64,000 nucleotides of DNA, from NCBI GenBank assembly GCA_024305745.1, contig JAHRBS010000004.1, positions 3,720,001-3,784,000 on the forward strand. Direction: 5' to 3'. Position numbers and translations under genes: made by a program. Origin of the DNA: Polyporus tsugae (Eukaryota; Basidiomycota; Agaricomycetes; Polyporales; Polyporaceae). Under the pieces are notes generated by a model. It was not told where the DNA came from. It did not search any database and saw only the letters and a list, made by a program, of their open reading frames with translations. This document shows positions 34,659-46,184 of the stretch, one piece after another. Position 1 is the stretch's first letter. Each line of letters begins with the position of its first letter.

Positions 34659-35270
34659 GTTCACAATAATTGAAGTGTATCGGAGAGTAGCGTGTGGTCT
34701 GGGGTCGTGGCTGGATATGGTGGCTCCGTCTCGATGATGACGAGGGGATTATATCCCCTTCGACGAGCGCCCGCGATATATCATAGCAGACGTGCTATTC
34801 TGCCGCAGCACGCCAGCAATGTTCCTCAAGAGTCTTCGCTTACCTACACCCTCAGGTCGCACGCCCAAAGGTTCTACCAGAACACCCTCCACAACCATGT
34901 CAGGAACTCTACTGCAGGTTCCGGTCAGTACCGGGAGGGTGTGCAAACCTTATATCACAGAATCACAAACTGAAGGTCGCCCTAGATGGAACGCCACGGG
35001 GCAGGCAGCAGGGTAGCTTCGCCTTCCCAGAGTGTTCGATAGCCGGGTACTGGGGATACACATACCTGTTTAGATGGCCGCCCATCAGACTTCTTGCTGT
35101 TACGGAGGTTCTGTCGGGACCCCACTTCGCTATAGTACCATGCATTGTCCAAGTCGATGAGAAAAACAAAACACTAGGCTACATCTGTAATAAGATGAGC
35201 AAGAAGCCACTTGAGGCATGGAGGGGACTTACGGGGACATTCCTGATGCAGGGTCTATACATAGTGGGAA
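34659..35270. other. interval between dsRBD gene and NTE1 stop
   Basis: About 610 bp containing the dsRBD promoter and the NTE1 3' UTR; no additional gene is supported. Confidence 0.45.
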
Positions 35271-38200
35271 TCAGATGGAATTGCGGCGCGCGCTCCGCCC
35301 ACGCGTTCTGCTTGCTGCAGGTTTGTGGGTGTCTCCGACATACGCCGACGGCAAAAGACCCTCCGCGTCGAACTTCGCGAGGAAATCCATGGCGGCGTGG
35401 TAGCCCTTCTTCTGGATTTCCTCGAACTTACCAAACTGAAGGGTACCATACTGCGGCACTGTACGTCAGTGCCGCTGCACACATTTTTTGAGAAGGGTGG
35501 TGCATACCTCCTGTACTGGCATTTGCATGTATAGGCAACCCTTTGTGGTTTTGGCTTCTCCCAGGGTCTTCACGCTCGAGACGCTACGAGGCTCAGTCAG
35601 ACCTGTTTCCCAAGCGGAAGATTGGATGCACGCACTATGCGAGGCGTTGCTGCAGCTCGGTAATCGCCGGCACGTTCCGCGCATTCGAGAAGGGGTTCCA
35701 CCGATTAATGAAGAGCCACACCCCTGAGACCGAGTCTCCGAAGTTGCGGGGGGAGTTGTCGTCGATCTGGGGGCAGTATCTGTGAGAGGGACGCTGCAGC
35801 TGGAGATTCCATGCACATACCGATCCGACATCCGACGCAATGACGGCGCTCGCTCCCATGGACAGCATTGCTGATACCTTGAATCCTACATAGTACCATC
35901 GGACTGCCATCGGGTACGGATGGAACTCACCGGAAGGTTGTCGACTGTAACACGCGTCAAGTCAGCGAGGGCGAACCGCGGAGGAGGAAGCTTACGTACC
36001 GTATCCTCCATCCACAAGCATATTGCCATTATCGCAGATCGGCGGCAATAATCCAACCAAAGTCATGGAAGCCCCTACGCAGCAATTTTTCAGGTCTCCG
36101 ATCCGAGGCCACACCCTCACCGAGACTTACGGATGAATCGCCACGCATACCCCGTCTCGTGGATCTCCATCTGTGAAGGATTAAGGTTTGTGGAGTTGCA
36201 GAAAAAGGGCAACCACATGTCCTCAATGTGGAGGTCGTAGAAGGCCTGGAATCGGCGGAAGTCAATGCAAGACCCTTCAGTGATAGAACGTGCAGCAAAC
36301 CTTGTATATGGAGCGATTGAATTCGTGACCCTAAGAACGCCGTGTTTAGTACGTCTTTCACATCCAATGGCGCGGGATACGGACCGTGGTGTAGGCGACG
36401 ATAGGATACGTCACGTCGGACAACATCCTCCAGATGTTGCCCATCCGTGCGCTGAATTGCTTCGCCCTCCCCGCGCTCGAGATGATGTCTCCTTCTCGCG
36501 CGTACAACCCACCAATCAAGGCACCGATACTCGTCCCTGCAACTCGGCTCAGAGCATAATCGAGCGACGACGCTGACAGCACTCACCTCCCACATGGTCA
36601 ACGGGAATGCCGTATTCTTCCAGGGCACGAAGAACGCCCTGCCAACGGCATGAGAAAGCGAGAAATTTTCGGAGGTTTACCGGGGAACGCACCAGATGTG
36701 AGATACCACGCGCACCGCCTCCACCAAGCACGACGCCTATCGACTTTCCGCATATCCTCCTCGCTAGACGAGCAAAGTCGCTCATGTGCTGAGGACGCTG
36801 CGGTCGCGGGTTGGAACGCGCCCCGCGGTACCTCTGGATTTCGCTCTGAACCCGATCCTTCATCTTCTTGAGCGCGACTACGGCAGCCGGATCTGGAGGG
36901 GCAGGCGCCCGCGCGGCCGAGGGATGGATGCCCTGGCCAGCACCTTTCAGCCACGGTCTCAAATTGAGCGAGACTTGCACTCACTGGTAGCTCGACATGG
37001 ATGTGCTGGTGGACCCATGGACGAAGCTATCACAATCTCAGCGCAGCGCTCCTCTGCGACGCTTCAACAAAACACTCACCTTGAGCCACTCCCGCGTCGA
37101 ACCGGCGACGACAGATCTATCCGGGTGCAGCAAAACGAGCTCCTTCCGCGCCGTCGTCTTCAGCGACAGCAGCAGCCGCTCGTACTCGCCGATGCTCGGG
37201 TCGTCGCCCATCCCGACGACCATCACGCAGTCCGCCTGGCGGATGCACGTCTGCGTCCACGAGCTGCTCACGGCCGAGTCCGCGATGTACAGCACGATGC
37301 GATACTTCTGCTCCTGCTCCGCGAGCCACCCCGCCGCCTTGAGCTTGCCCATCCGCGTGAACGCGTGCCGACCTAAGTGGTCGGACACGGACGCCTGGTT
37401 AAGGAACGCGGTGGGCGCACCAATCGCTTCGAGGGCAGTGTGCAGCTTCCGCGCGAAGGACTCGATTGGGATGTTGCGCGAGACGGGAAGGATGGCGACG
37501 TTCTTGAGGTTGATGTTTCCACGGGAGCGCTCTGCGACCATGGTCTTGTGGGACGTGTCGAGCTCGGTGCGGACGCGGGAAGCGATCATCCGGAGGAGTC
37601 TGAAGCGCAACGTCGTCAGCAAGCGCGCTGCCAACGCTATGCATGCACTTACTGGGCTGTTGTCCGTGGATTCCTGCGATTCTTCCTCAGTCATGTCGCT
37701 TTGTGGAGACACAATGACACTCACCGGGCTGAGATCGCGTTGAACAGAGTTTGAGGCATACGGATAAGCTCCGTGTCACGAATAGCGTGAAGCGTATTCC
37801 GCCGCGGCGAGCTTGTGATAACGTCCAGCTCTCCGACAGTGTCTCCCTGGCCGTACTCGGCAGTTATTGCGATCGCGCCGTTCTCCTTCTCGGTAATTGC
37901 ACGAAGACGACCGTTGATGACGATATAGAAGCTATCGCTGACGTCCTCTGGTCGCCAGAGGACTTGGCCTGCGTCAACCTGGACCCAGTCAAGCGAGCCA
38001 TCGATATGCAGCACTATACATGCGCGATGTTAGATTTGCAAGATGATCGGAAGTGGCACTTGCACGCACCAAGGGGGGATAGCAGAGAGATCAGACGCTT
38101 CGCGAGGGTAAGGAGGACGATTGGCCGACGTTCAAGCAAACGTTCCAACGCAGGCGAGGGCAAAAAGCCAACGTAGGTGTCCGTCTTAGCCACGATGTCA

Positions 38201-40790
38201 ACATACGACGCAGTCTGTGTTAGTGATGCTGCGTCCACGTTAGCATTGCTGCCGGAACTGTGATAGTGTGAACAGGAGAAAAGGAAACGAAGCTTACAGA
38301 GATATCCAGCGATGCCGCCAGGCTTAACGGTGAACAACGGTTTCTGCGATCGGTCCTTGTTGGCCTTGCTCTTAGTTGTGCCTTCAGGACGCGAGTTCTC
38401 ATCAACCAATAAGTCAAATCGAGACTGAGAACGGGTCCGTTCGTCCTCAGGCTGGACGTTCTTTCCCCGCTCACTCTTAGCGCTCTCGTTCGCGTTGTTC
38501 TCCGTCGGCAAGATCATATCAAGGAAACCATCGATGACGTAGAACAGACCTACGAGACCCAACGAATGTTAATCAATATAACTGCGGACGGATGGTTTAA
38601 AACTCACCAGTATTCCTATCGCCCGCCTTCGCCAAAATAGACCCAGCAGGGAAGAACAAAATCTCGACCTCATTGTCCAAATTGCTCATGTACCCGTCCG
38701 TGTGGACCGAGGACGAGCTCTCCGTCCGACTGCTCGACGTGTCGTCTACCCCAATATCAAGCAGCGACAGCGATCCGAAGGACGACCTGAAGGCCTGCTG
38801 CCCACGCGACGCCCCGCCCTCGCTCGGCGGGAACGCAGGGGACGCCTCGTCCGAGTCCCCTCCGCTAAGTGGTGGCTGAATGAGCCCGATGGACTTGGCG
38901 ATGCACGACATGACCTCCTCGCGGAGGTCGAAGTCGTCCGGCGAAAGCTTCAGTGTCGGGAGGTCGAGCGGCTGCGGGTGGGGCGTCGGCGCGCCTATCG
39001 TGCCGCTAGTGCTGGCTGTGCGTGACATCATCTTGGGGGTTTCGCCCGTCGACGTGAGGAGGTCCCCCGCGTGCACGAAGTGGCGCGAGCCATGGGCCCT
39101 CAAGGTGGCGGCTGGGGAAAAGGTGGTACTCGCCTTGGGCCCTGCTGAGCCGGTGCTTGGCTTCGCCTTCTTGAGGTCCTGGAAGAGCGAGGACTTGCTT
39201 GACGAGCTGGACGAGCTGAGGCTGAAGTACTCCCCATTTGCGTCCGAGTCGCTGGTGACGGACACACTGTCGAACCGCTGGCGGAGCTGCTTAAGGCCGC
39301 CCTGGTAGAACGACTGCGGTAGCGGATGGCAGGCGATGTCGTTGATAGCTTTCTCGGTCCGGAGCACTTCTGTTGTCAGCCCGAGATAGTTGTGCGCTGC
39401 GTTGAAGGTGACACGCGAGAACCGCGTAAGGATGACTAGAAGATCATGCGGATAGGGAGATTAGTTGACGCATACATAAAGGCAACTGGCCACCACCCTT
39501 GTACGATGTGAGCCGCCGCTCGAGGGAACTTCTTCGTCAATCGTTGGAATGCTTCCGCCGGGATGACTGCCAGCGTGCTATCTTCTGCCGCCCGCGCAAC
39601 TACACCGTAGTGACTCTGGGTCTCAGTAGATGAGCTGGCAGAGATGTGAGTGGTGGAAGGGGTTACTCCATTAGGTGTTCTGATGTGTCGTGCGTCGCCA
39701 GAAACTGAGCGTCCACGCCGCGGGGTTGTCACATTGGCCGCATGCACTGTAGAACCGGAGGACGATACGGATGCAGCCCGATATCGATGGCCCTGCATGG
39801 AAGATAGATCCATCTGCGAGACGTCAGAATCCGAGCGCCGGGTTCGTGTCCGCAAAGGGCTGGGTGAACCAGAAGGCCTGGCTTGGAATTCCGGCATCTC
39901 GTCGGGTCTGTCGCCGTCCTGCCAGCTCAGCTGGACGTTCTCAGTGAAGAGACTCAATATAGTGAACAAGCTGGAGACCGTTCCGCCTGAGCCAACTTGA
40001 TTGAGAAGCTGATATCCGTTCATGTCTTCCTCGTCCCAAGCCCCACTTCGACCGAGCTGCATGGGGAGCCCGGTTTGTGCGTAGACTTGCACGTTTCCAT
40101 CGATGACGCAATAGAAGCTCTTGTCCTGGTCAAGAGACAAGGTGTCCCCAGCAAGGAGTCTTCTGGTTTGCAGGTGCCGCGCGAGCTCATGAAAGACCTA
40201 GATGACATGTTCAGCACCACAAGTTATCCCGCACGTTCTGGCAACGCACCGGCTTCTCCAAGAAGCCGAAGACGCGAACTGCTTGCAGGAACTCGTCAAG
40301 GTAGTTATGGAACGAGGGAGGTTGTTCGGGCGTATTAACGTCTGGGTGGAGCTCTTGGGCATCGGCCTTCACCAAGGGCGGCTCTTTCAGATGGGTATAC
40401 TTGTTGAGGACACGGAACCGGATCCAGTAGTTCAGCGCAACAGCGCATGCACAGAAGAGAAGCGCGAATGACCAAAAATTCAGCTGTAGGGAGGTGGATG
40501 GGGCTTAATGATTAGAATGTTTTGGGTATGTGTATGGGGTGACATTACCGTCAAGGTCATGGAGTAGGACAGAACGGCGTAGATGAACTTGGGCAGGGAG
40601 ATGGTCACGAACGCGACCAAAGCTTTTACCCATGACAGAAGCCATACTTTAACATAAATTTAGTATTAATCGGTTGCTCTTGACGCTAGGGCATGTTCTA
40701 CGCACGTATGACCCAGAAGAAGGCAGAAATCAAAGAAATAAGTGGATGCCTTTCGTCCACTGCTGCTCCACCCTCGAACGAGGAATCCAT
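35271..40790 (-). CDS. NTE1: lysophospholipase NTE1 (patatin-like, neuropathy-target-esterase family)
   Basis: An ER-membrane phospholipase B that deacylates phosphatidylcholine. The ATG at 40790 starts [20 protein letters not shown]; the first splice (into [20 protein letters not shown]) builds the transmembrane N-terminus, followed by [19 protein letters not shown]. Cyclic-nucleotide-binding-like domains follow: [17 protein letters not shown] with long Ser-rich inserts, [14 protein letters not shown], and [20 protein letters not shown] with [20 protein letters not shown]. The patatin domain has the oxyanion motif [12 protein letters not shown], the nucleophile [12 protein letters not shown] and the Asp motif MLVDGGYVDNLP, the last split by an intron. 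The C-terminus is basic ([13 protein letters not shown]), stop at 35271-35273. About 1500 residues in many exons, as in other fungi. Catalytic Ser and Asp are both present. Confidence 0.94.
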
Positions 40791-41894
40791 GGCAGCGAAG
40801 ATATGGGTTGCGCGCACAACGCACTTCGTGTCGAGGACTCAAGAGAGGATGCGATGGAGAGGGAGATGAGAGCAGGAGGATGGCATGGCTCTCGCCACCA
40901 GCAACCTCTAAGTACAAGTGGGGGGCCAGGGTAGGCGCCCGTGCCGATCATATCCATTCATGCGCACGTTGTCCCATGCGGTCCGTGCATCCGACTAGTA
41001 GCGCCTCTGAGTCGCCTGCAAAAGACGCCTTCAGCTCAGTGGCTCGAATATTTCGAGTTCATCCTCACTCTTGCTTGAGTACCCTTATGCTTCACGCCGC
41101 AGGGTCTATGCCTCACATGCACAGTCTATCGAGCAGTGGTTCTGCGCTGCGCACCTTGACCTTTACTGCAATCCAGCAGTCAGTACTAGCGCACGCAGTC
41201 GGGACTGCGACACAATAGTTAGTCAAAGCTCCGCATACCTTCGTAACTTTAACCGTTACGGAATTCTGTCGGCCGTGTTCGCTTGAAGCGTTCAACATCT
41301 TCTCGCTGCATGCACCTCTATTAGCCCCCGGTACGTCTCTTGACTACGGCGGCGGTTCACCAACGTCCGATGCTTTGACGTAAATCCCGCAGCCGGTTTC
41401 AATGTGGGAACGTTCAGCACCCATTCTTCCCCTTGGGACAAAGCCGCACGTTGGACAAACAAGGATACTCAAGCATGGTGCTTTGGCCACAGCGCCACAA
41501 GTGGTGAGGAGCTTGCCCAAACGTTCGTGGGATATGTTCATTAAGATCCCGTATATGAGCGGTCAACGGTCGAAATTATACGTACATAATCCATGTTGTC
41601 CACTGTGATTTCCTCCAGCTACGTCGTGACGCGTCATTGCGCCCATGTATGCTGCCCTGCAGAACAGGACGAACTGAAGTTGATTTTCCTCCCGATATAC
41701 AGTAGTGACCGCACGATTGCGCCGTTTTGGTTCCTCTCCAGCAAGCTCACCGATTCAGAGGCAATCTTAGGTACGTCAAGTATGTGAATCCGGTTACTTG
41801 ATCACCATTACCGCCCATGCTTGTACCTGCATAGAGAACAACTCCCGAGTAGTGATTAATCAATCCTAGCACAATCTCCTTCAGTCCAGGCGGC
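40791..41894. other. gene-free stretch between NTE1 and the SDR gene
   Basis: 1.1 kb with the NTE1 promoter on the left and the SDR 3' UTR on the right. Both strands were read and no domain was found. Confidence 0.45.
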
Positions 41895-43237
41895 TCATAA
41901 GCCCTTGACCTCCTCCTCGAGCCAATCCCACAAACACTGACCAACGCCGGGCTTGTAGGCCTCCGCAGGACACTTGCCGGGATGCGCCCTGGCTATGAAG
42001 AACTGCGGGGTGTTCTGTAAATCGAGAGTGGCGCCAAAGAATGAGGAGGAACCGAACTTCTCCGTTGTGGTCCACCGCCTCCGGCATCGTTCCCGCCCAC
42101 AGCTGAGTCAGCCCTCCGTACGGGATGGGGCACAACAAGATAACAAGCTGAAAACAAAACACAGAAATCTTCACGAGCGGACACCATACACCCACCTGGG
42201 TTCACCGAAATGGACAGGATGCCCTGGTCGGCGTACCGCTTCGCGAGTTCCCTCGCCACGACCACGTTTGCCTGCGCTCACGAAAAACTGCCTGAGCGCG
42301 GTGGCCCAACGTCCAGGTATGAACAGCCCTCACAAGCTTGCTCTGGGCGTATAGGTCTACCAGGAACTGCTTCCTTCGCTCGGATCCGTCCTTGAATGTG
42401 TCCCACCCACAACAGCTTCCCAACATACGCGCCCGCTGACGAAGTGGTGATGACGCGCGCATGGTGGTCAGGCGACGTCGTGCGCCCTACGATGAGGGCG
42501 GGCATGAGCAAGTGGGTGAAACAAAACGGCCCTACCCGACAGTCAATACGCTTCCGAGCGAAGGCCGGCGTGATGGACATACCGACGACGTTTGTACCAA
42601 ACTGGATATCGTAACCTTCCGCTGTGACTTGCTCGATGGGTGGGTGCACGAGTCCGAGGCACAGCCGAGAATTGATGCTTAGAGCACTGACGCGTTGTTG
42701 AACAAGACGTGCAGCTCGTATTCCTTGCTAGAATCATGACGGTGGACATGTTAGAATCGTTCAATCGACTTCAAAACACGAAACCAACCTGAGGAACCCT
42801 TCAGCGGCCGTCTTGGTGGAAGTCAAGCTGCCTACTAGGTCGAGTTCCAGCAAGATGGCTTCCTTCCCCTTGTCCTTCTCCAAGCCCTCTATGACGGCGA
42901 GCGCCTTCTCCTTGCTCCGCGCCGCCAGATACACCTTGGCGTTGTGCTGCAACAAGACCTGTCCGACAGCCGCACGTCGCATAAGAAAAGCCATACTCGG
43001 AAGAGAAGGTAAGAACGCCAGCTCGTTGTGTACGCACCTTGACCCGTATTCCCACCTACAAACCAGCTCGTCGGCCCTTCCTCCATCGACACATACGAAC
43101 GCCTCATACCTACCGGTGACGACGACGATCAGCTCCCTCAAGTCTGGAATGTCGTCCGCGCCGAACTTGGACTTGAGGGCGAAGAACTGCGCGAAAACGG
43201 CACCGCCGTATCCGTTACTCGAGAAACGGGCACCCAT
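41895..43237 (-). CDS. short-chain dehydrogenase/reductase, possibly degraded
   Basis: An NAD(P)-dependent SDR of the retinol-dehydrogenase-like group common in agaricomycetes. The ATG at 43237 starts MGARFSSNG. Recognisable elements are LIVVVTGGNTGQG (Rossmann), VLLQHNAKVYLAARSKEKAL, KEAILLELDLVGSLTSTK, ELHVLFNNA, HPPIEQVTAEGYDIQFGTNV, FCFTHLLMPALI, ARVITTSSAGAYVGKLLW and the catalytic LYAQSKLANVVVARELAKRY. LLCPIPYGGLTQLWAGTMPE and CLWDWLEEEVKGL follow, with the stop at 41895-41897. Three junctions do not join cleanly with GT-AG introns: after the Rossmann glycines, at NNA-G (near 42650-42700) and after SVNPG (near 42195). The segment usually following NPG is absent. It may be a recent pseudogene or contain unusual introns; the substrate is unknown. 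Confidence 0.7.
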
Positions 43238-43438
43238 GGCATCAAACTTCAAGGCGCGAGACGACCAAGTCAAGTGAATTGCGCTGCAGGGACAAGAGCC
43301 ATAGCTTTTTAACAACACAAACCCGTGCTCGCCCCGCCCACTGTCGTAATGGTGGTTTCGTCTGGCGGTTCGGGGCTCGGTTAACCCCTCCTTGGCGGGT
43401 GAAAACTTGATACGGGATTTGGCTCACTCGATCAATAT

Positions 43439-43518
43439 GAACCCTTGGCACAGTGGTAGCGCGTGAGATTCCAGCTGGGACATCCTCAAGGTCGTCCGTT
43501 CAATCCGGGCAGGGTTCA
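43439..43518 (+). tRNA. trnW-CCA: tRNA-Trp(CCA) with an 8-nt intron
   Basis: The acceptor stem GAACCCT/AGGGTTC is perfect (43439-43445 with 43511-43517), discriminator A at 43518. The A box TGGCACAGTGG and B box GTTCAATCC are intact. The T stem GTCCG/CGGGC pairs with one G-U. The anticodon CCA is at 43471-43473, preceded by TT and followed by G37. An intron of about 8 nt (43475-43482) lets TGAGA pair with CCTCA, with one A-C mismatch. Removing it gives a 72-nt mature tRNA. The D stem also has one mismatch. Confidence 0.88.
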
Positions 43519-43520
43519 TC

Positions 43521-43525
43521 TTTTT
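43521..43525 (+). terminator. RNA polymerase III terminator of tRNA-Trp
   Basis: A TTTTT run three nucleotides after the discriminator base, the expected pol III stop. Confidence 0.8.
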
Positions 43526-44360
43526 GTAGGTCCTCGCGTACTCCCTGACCAACCCATTGCATCTCCTCGACCCCCCTTATCAAGGTGCTGTCTGCGCGGA
43601 CTTATGTATATGCAGCAAGCCACGGCCCATAGATATGTCCCTGAAATCCATTCTTCCGTTTTCTATTACAGTGCCGGAGATCCGTCTGTTCTCGCTTTGT
43701 CAACACCGTTTGCCTAAGTAACCCACGAGAGTCGGCCAGCTGGTGTGATTGCCCAAATGCCGACCGGGTTTTGTGATGAACAATATATATTGATAAGGGA
43801 CTACAGCAGTGCCCAAAGTACGCACATGCGAGACACGAGGGGGGAAGGGGGACATATGTAGCTTGCGATTGTGAGGCCGGAGTGCCTGAATAGCGATGGA
43901 CGCGATATTATAAGACAATGTGGGCGTAGCGTAGCTGTTTGTACGTATGCATGCGAGTGTAGGTGGATGAGAACGGCGCAAGGCGTTTGGGATGAATGCA
44001 ACCGTGTAAGCGTAGACAACTCAATGGGTAGGCGAACGGAGTGAGTATACAGATGGCACGAGAGCACATAGTGCGGCCGCAGGTACATGAAGGGGCACGC
44101 CAAGGGGACGACGAAGCGCGGCCGCAGACACGGCCGCGGATCAACAGGTCAGGCGCGAGGTTAGTACATGTCGGGATGGGAATATCAACAACGTGTATGT
44201 ATGTCCGACTCGAACAGTCCGCTGACACGGGATGCGATGATTACATGGTCGTGTACATGTCGACCTGACAACGACCAGGTCAGTAACAGTAACGCGGCGG
44301 GGAAGTGAAGAAGCACCGCGAAGTAGTAGATATACGTACAAGATACACATACTTTTCACG
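43526..44360. other. interval between tRNA-Trp and the homeodomain gene stop
   Basis: 830 bp, mainly the likely 3' UTR of the homeodomain gene. No gene is supported. Confidence 0.45.
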
Positions 44361-46184
44361 CTAGTGCACAACTGTGCCATGGTGGAAGCTCAGCAGCAGC
44401 AACGCGTCCTCCATCTTCACACCCGTGTCCTCCAGCTCCGGCGCCGTCTTCTCGCTCTCGTACTGCGCGTACTCAAAGGCATACCGGTTGATCGACGCCT
44501 TCGTCTCGCGCGCGTGAGGATGCGCCAGCGGCAGCGCAAGGCTCGACGTCGACGCGACAGTAGGTGGCGGAGGCGAGGACTCTGGCGAGGGCGTGACAGC
44601 CTCAGGGAGCTCCTCGTCGCTGCCCAACTCCGACTGGGAGTGTGCCAGCGGCGCACGGGAGTAGATCGAGCGCGGGTGAATACGAGCATGGGAGCGAGAA
44701 CTGTGAAGGAGTTTCTCGTCGAGAGCCTCGACCTTGACGGACTCGACGCCCGAGGTCGAAGTCGCGCTCGGCGTGGCGGTACGCGAGATGCTCGCGTTGG
44801 TGTCCACGTCGTCGTCGACGTCCATCGTCGTGTCCGCGTCCTCGTCCATCTCGTCGGCGCTCGCGCTGCCGGTCTGGCGCGCGCGTTTGCGATCTGACTG
44901 GCGGAGGTTCCGGAACCAGTTCGTCACCTTGCCCACGTCCATGCCGATCTCCGCAGCGAGCCGTTGGCGGTCTTCGATCGAGGGAGTCTTGGTTCGGTGA
45001 AAGAGCTTCTTGAGCGCCTCAAGCTGATATGGCTCTGGGCGTGTTCGCCTCGGCCGACGGTGGGTGGCATCTATCGAGAGCTGATGAATGGGGTATGGTG
45101 ATGCGCGAGGGGAAGCCGGGCGACTAGGGGCGCTGGGGGCAGCGCTGGGGGACCGACGGGCGCGAGGAGGGTGATGGAGAAGGGCGGATAATGACGGGTG
45201 CGACGTCGGCGGAGGAACACCTAGAGACGGGTGTGCGACGTTGGACGAGGGTGGGAGAGCGAAAGGCGGCGGCGAATACGCGCGAGCGGACGAGGAGTAG
45301 GTGGCCGCCTTCTCGTCGCGCTTTTTGGCGATGCTTCGCTGGTTCTGGAACCAGTTGGTCACGCTCTGATAGCGCCTGGCGGGGTGCAGCATGAGACAAT
45401 CGTGATTTGTCCACGGAAGCGGTGTGAGAAGGAAGCGCCCAAGGGGAAGCAAAATCAGTTTTCGTTCTTCCATAAGCATCGTATGACAACCGGATGAGAA
45501 AGCACGTACATTCCGATCTTGACCCCGAGGGCTTCCCGCTCTTCCTTGCTGGGGTGCGGCTTCAGCTCGTAGAAATTTTTCAGTTCTTCCGTCTGCTCCT
45601 GGCTCGGACGCGACCGGGACTTGCGCGGCATCGAGCTCTCCCCCTCAAACAAGTGCTGGGGCTGGGGTTCTCCGGCGTAGAAGAGGGCGTGCTGCTGCTG
45701 CAATGGGTGTGCGGCAGACACAGACTGAGGGGGCAGGTATTCGTCCTCGGATAGCTCGTCGTACTCGATTTGATGCGAGGGGAGCGATGTGGGGGGAGCG
45801 GAGACAGAGGCAATTAGCGCAGATATAGGCGGCAGTTCGAATTGCGTAAGGGGGGCTTTGTGTCGCTTCTTTGACGAGGCGCGTTTGTTCTGAAACCAAG
45901 AATTGACTGTCTTTGTTTCCCTGTATCAGGCGAGCCATATAGTGAGAGGGGGGACGATGCGCGAAGCGGTATGGACTGGTTACGTACATGCCTAGCTGCT
46001 CTGCTAATGTTGTCCTCTCCTCCAGTGACGGGTGCTCGGTCTTGTCGTAGAGCTCATTAAGTGCAACGAGCTGGTGAGGTAAATGGCGGTGACGAGGCTT
46101 CTTGGGTTGGTCAGTCTTGAGAGGGACCTTGGAGGAGGTCGGTGGGAGGTGATCCCAAAGTGAATGGGAGAGGGCAGGGTTCAT
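44361..46184 (-). CDS. transcription factor with three homeodomains
   Basis: A nuclear DNA-binding regulator of about 540 residues in three main exons. The ATG at 46184 starts MNPALSHSLWDHLPP. Homeodomain 1 (about residues 29-88) runs from KKPRHRHLPHQLVALNELYD to VNSWFQNKRASSKKRH. Homeodomain 2 runs from RKSRSRPSQEQTEELKNFYE to VTNWFQNQRSIAKKRD. Homeodomain 3 runs from RRPRRTRPEPYQLEALKKLF to VGKVTNWFRNLRQSDRKRAR. Each keeps the WFxN core of recognition helix 3 and basic flanks. Introns interrupt homeodomains 1 and 2 at matching positions (after LGM and IGM), which suggests internal duplication. Linkers are Pro/Ser-rich, and an acidic stretch (DEMDEDADTTMDVDDD) follows the third domain. It resembles agaricomycete non-mating-type homeodomain regulators of development more than HD1/HD2 mating genes. 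The stop is at 44361-44363. Confidence 0.88.

Noticed and set aside
44364..44897. Arginine-rich frame antisense to the homeodomain gene
   Set aside because: Shadow of the GC-rich third exon; the minus strand has a clear homeodomain.
44361..46184. Mating-type A (HD1/HD2) locus
   Set aside because: There is one gene rather than a divergent HD1/HD2 pair, no MIP gene beside it, and three homeodomains, unlike mating-type proteins.
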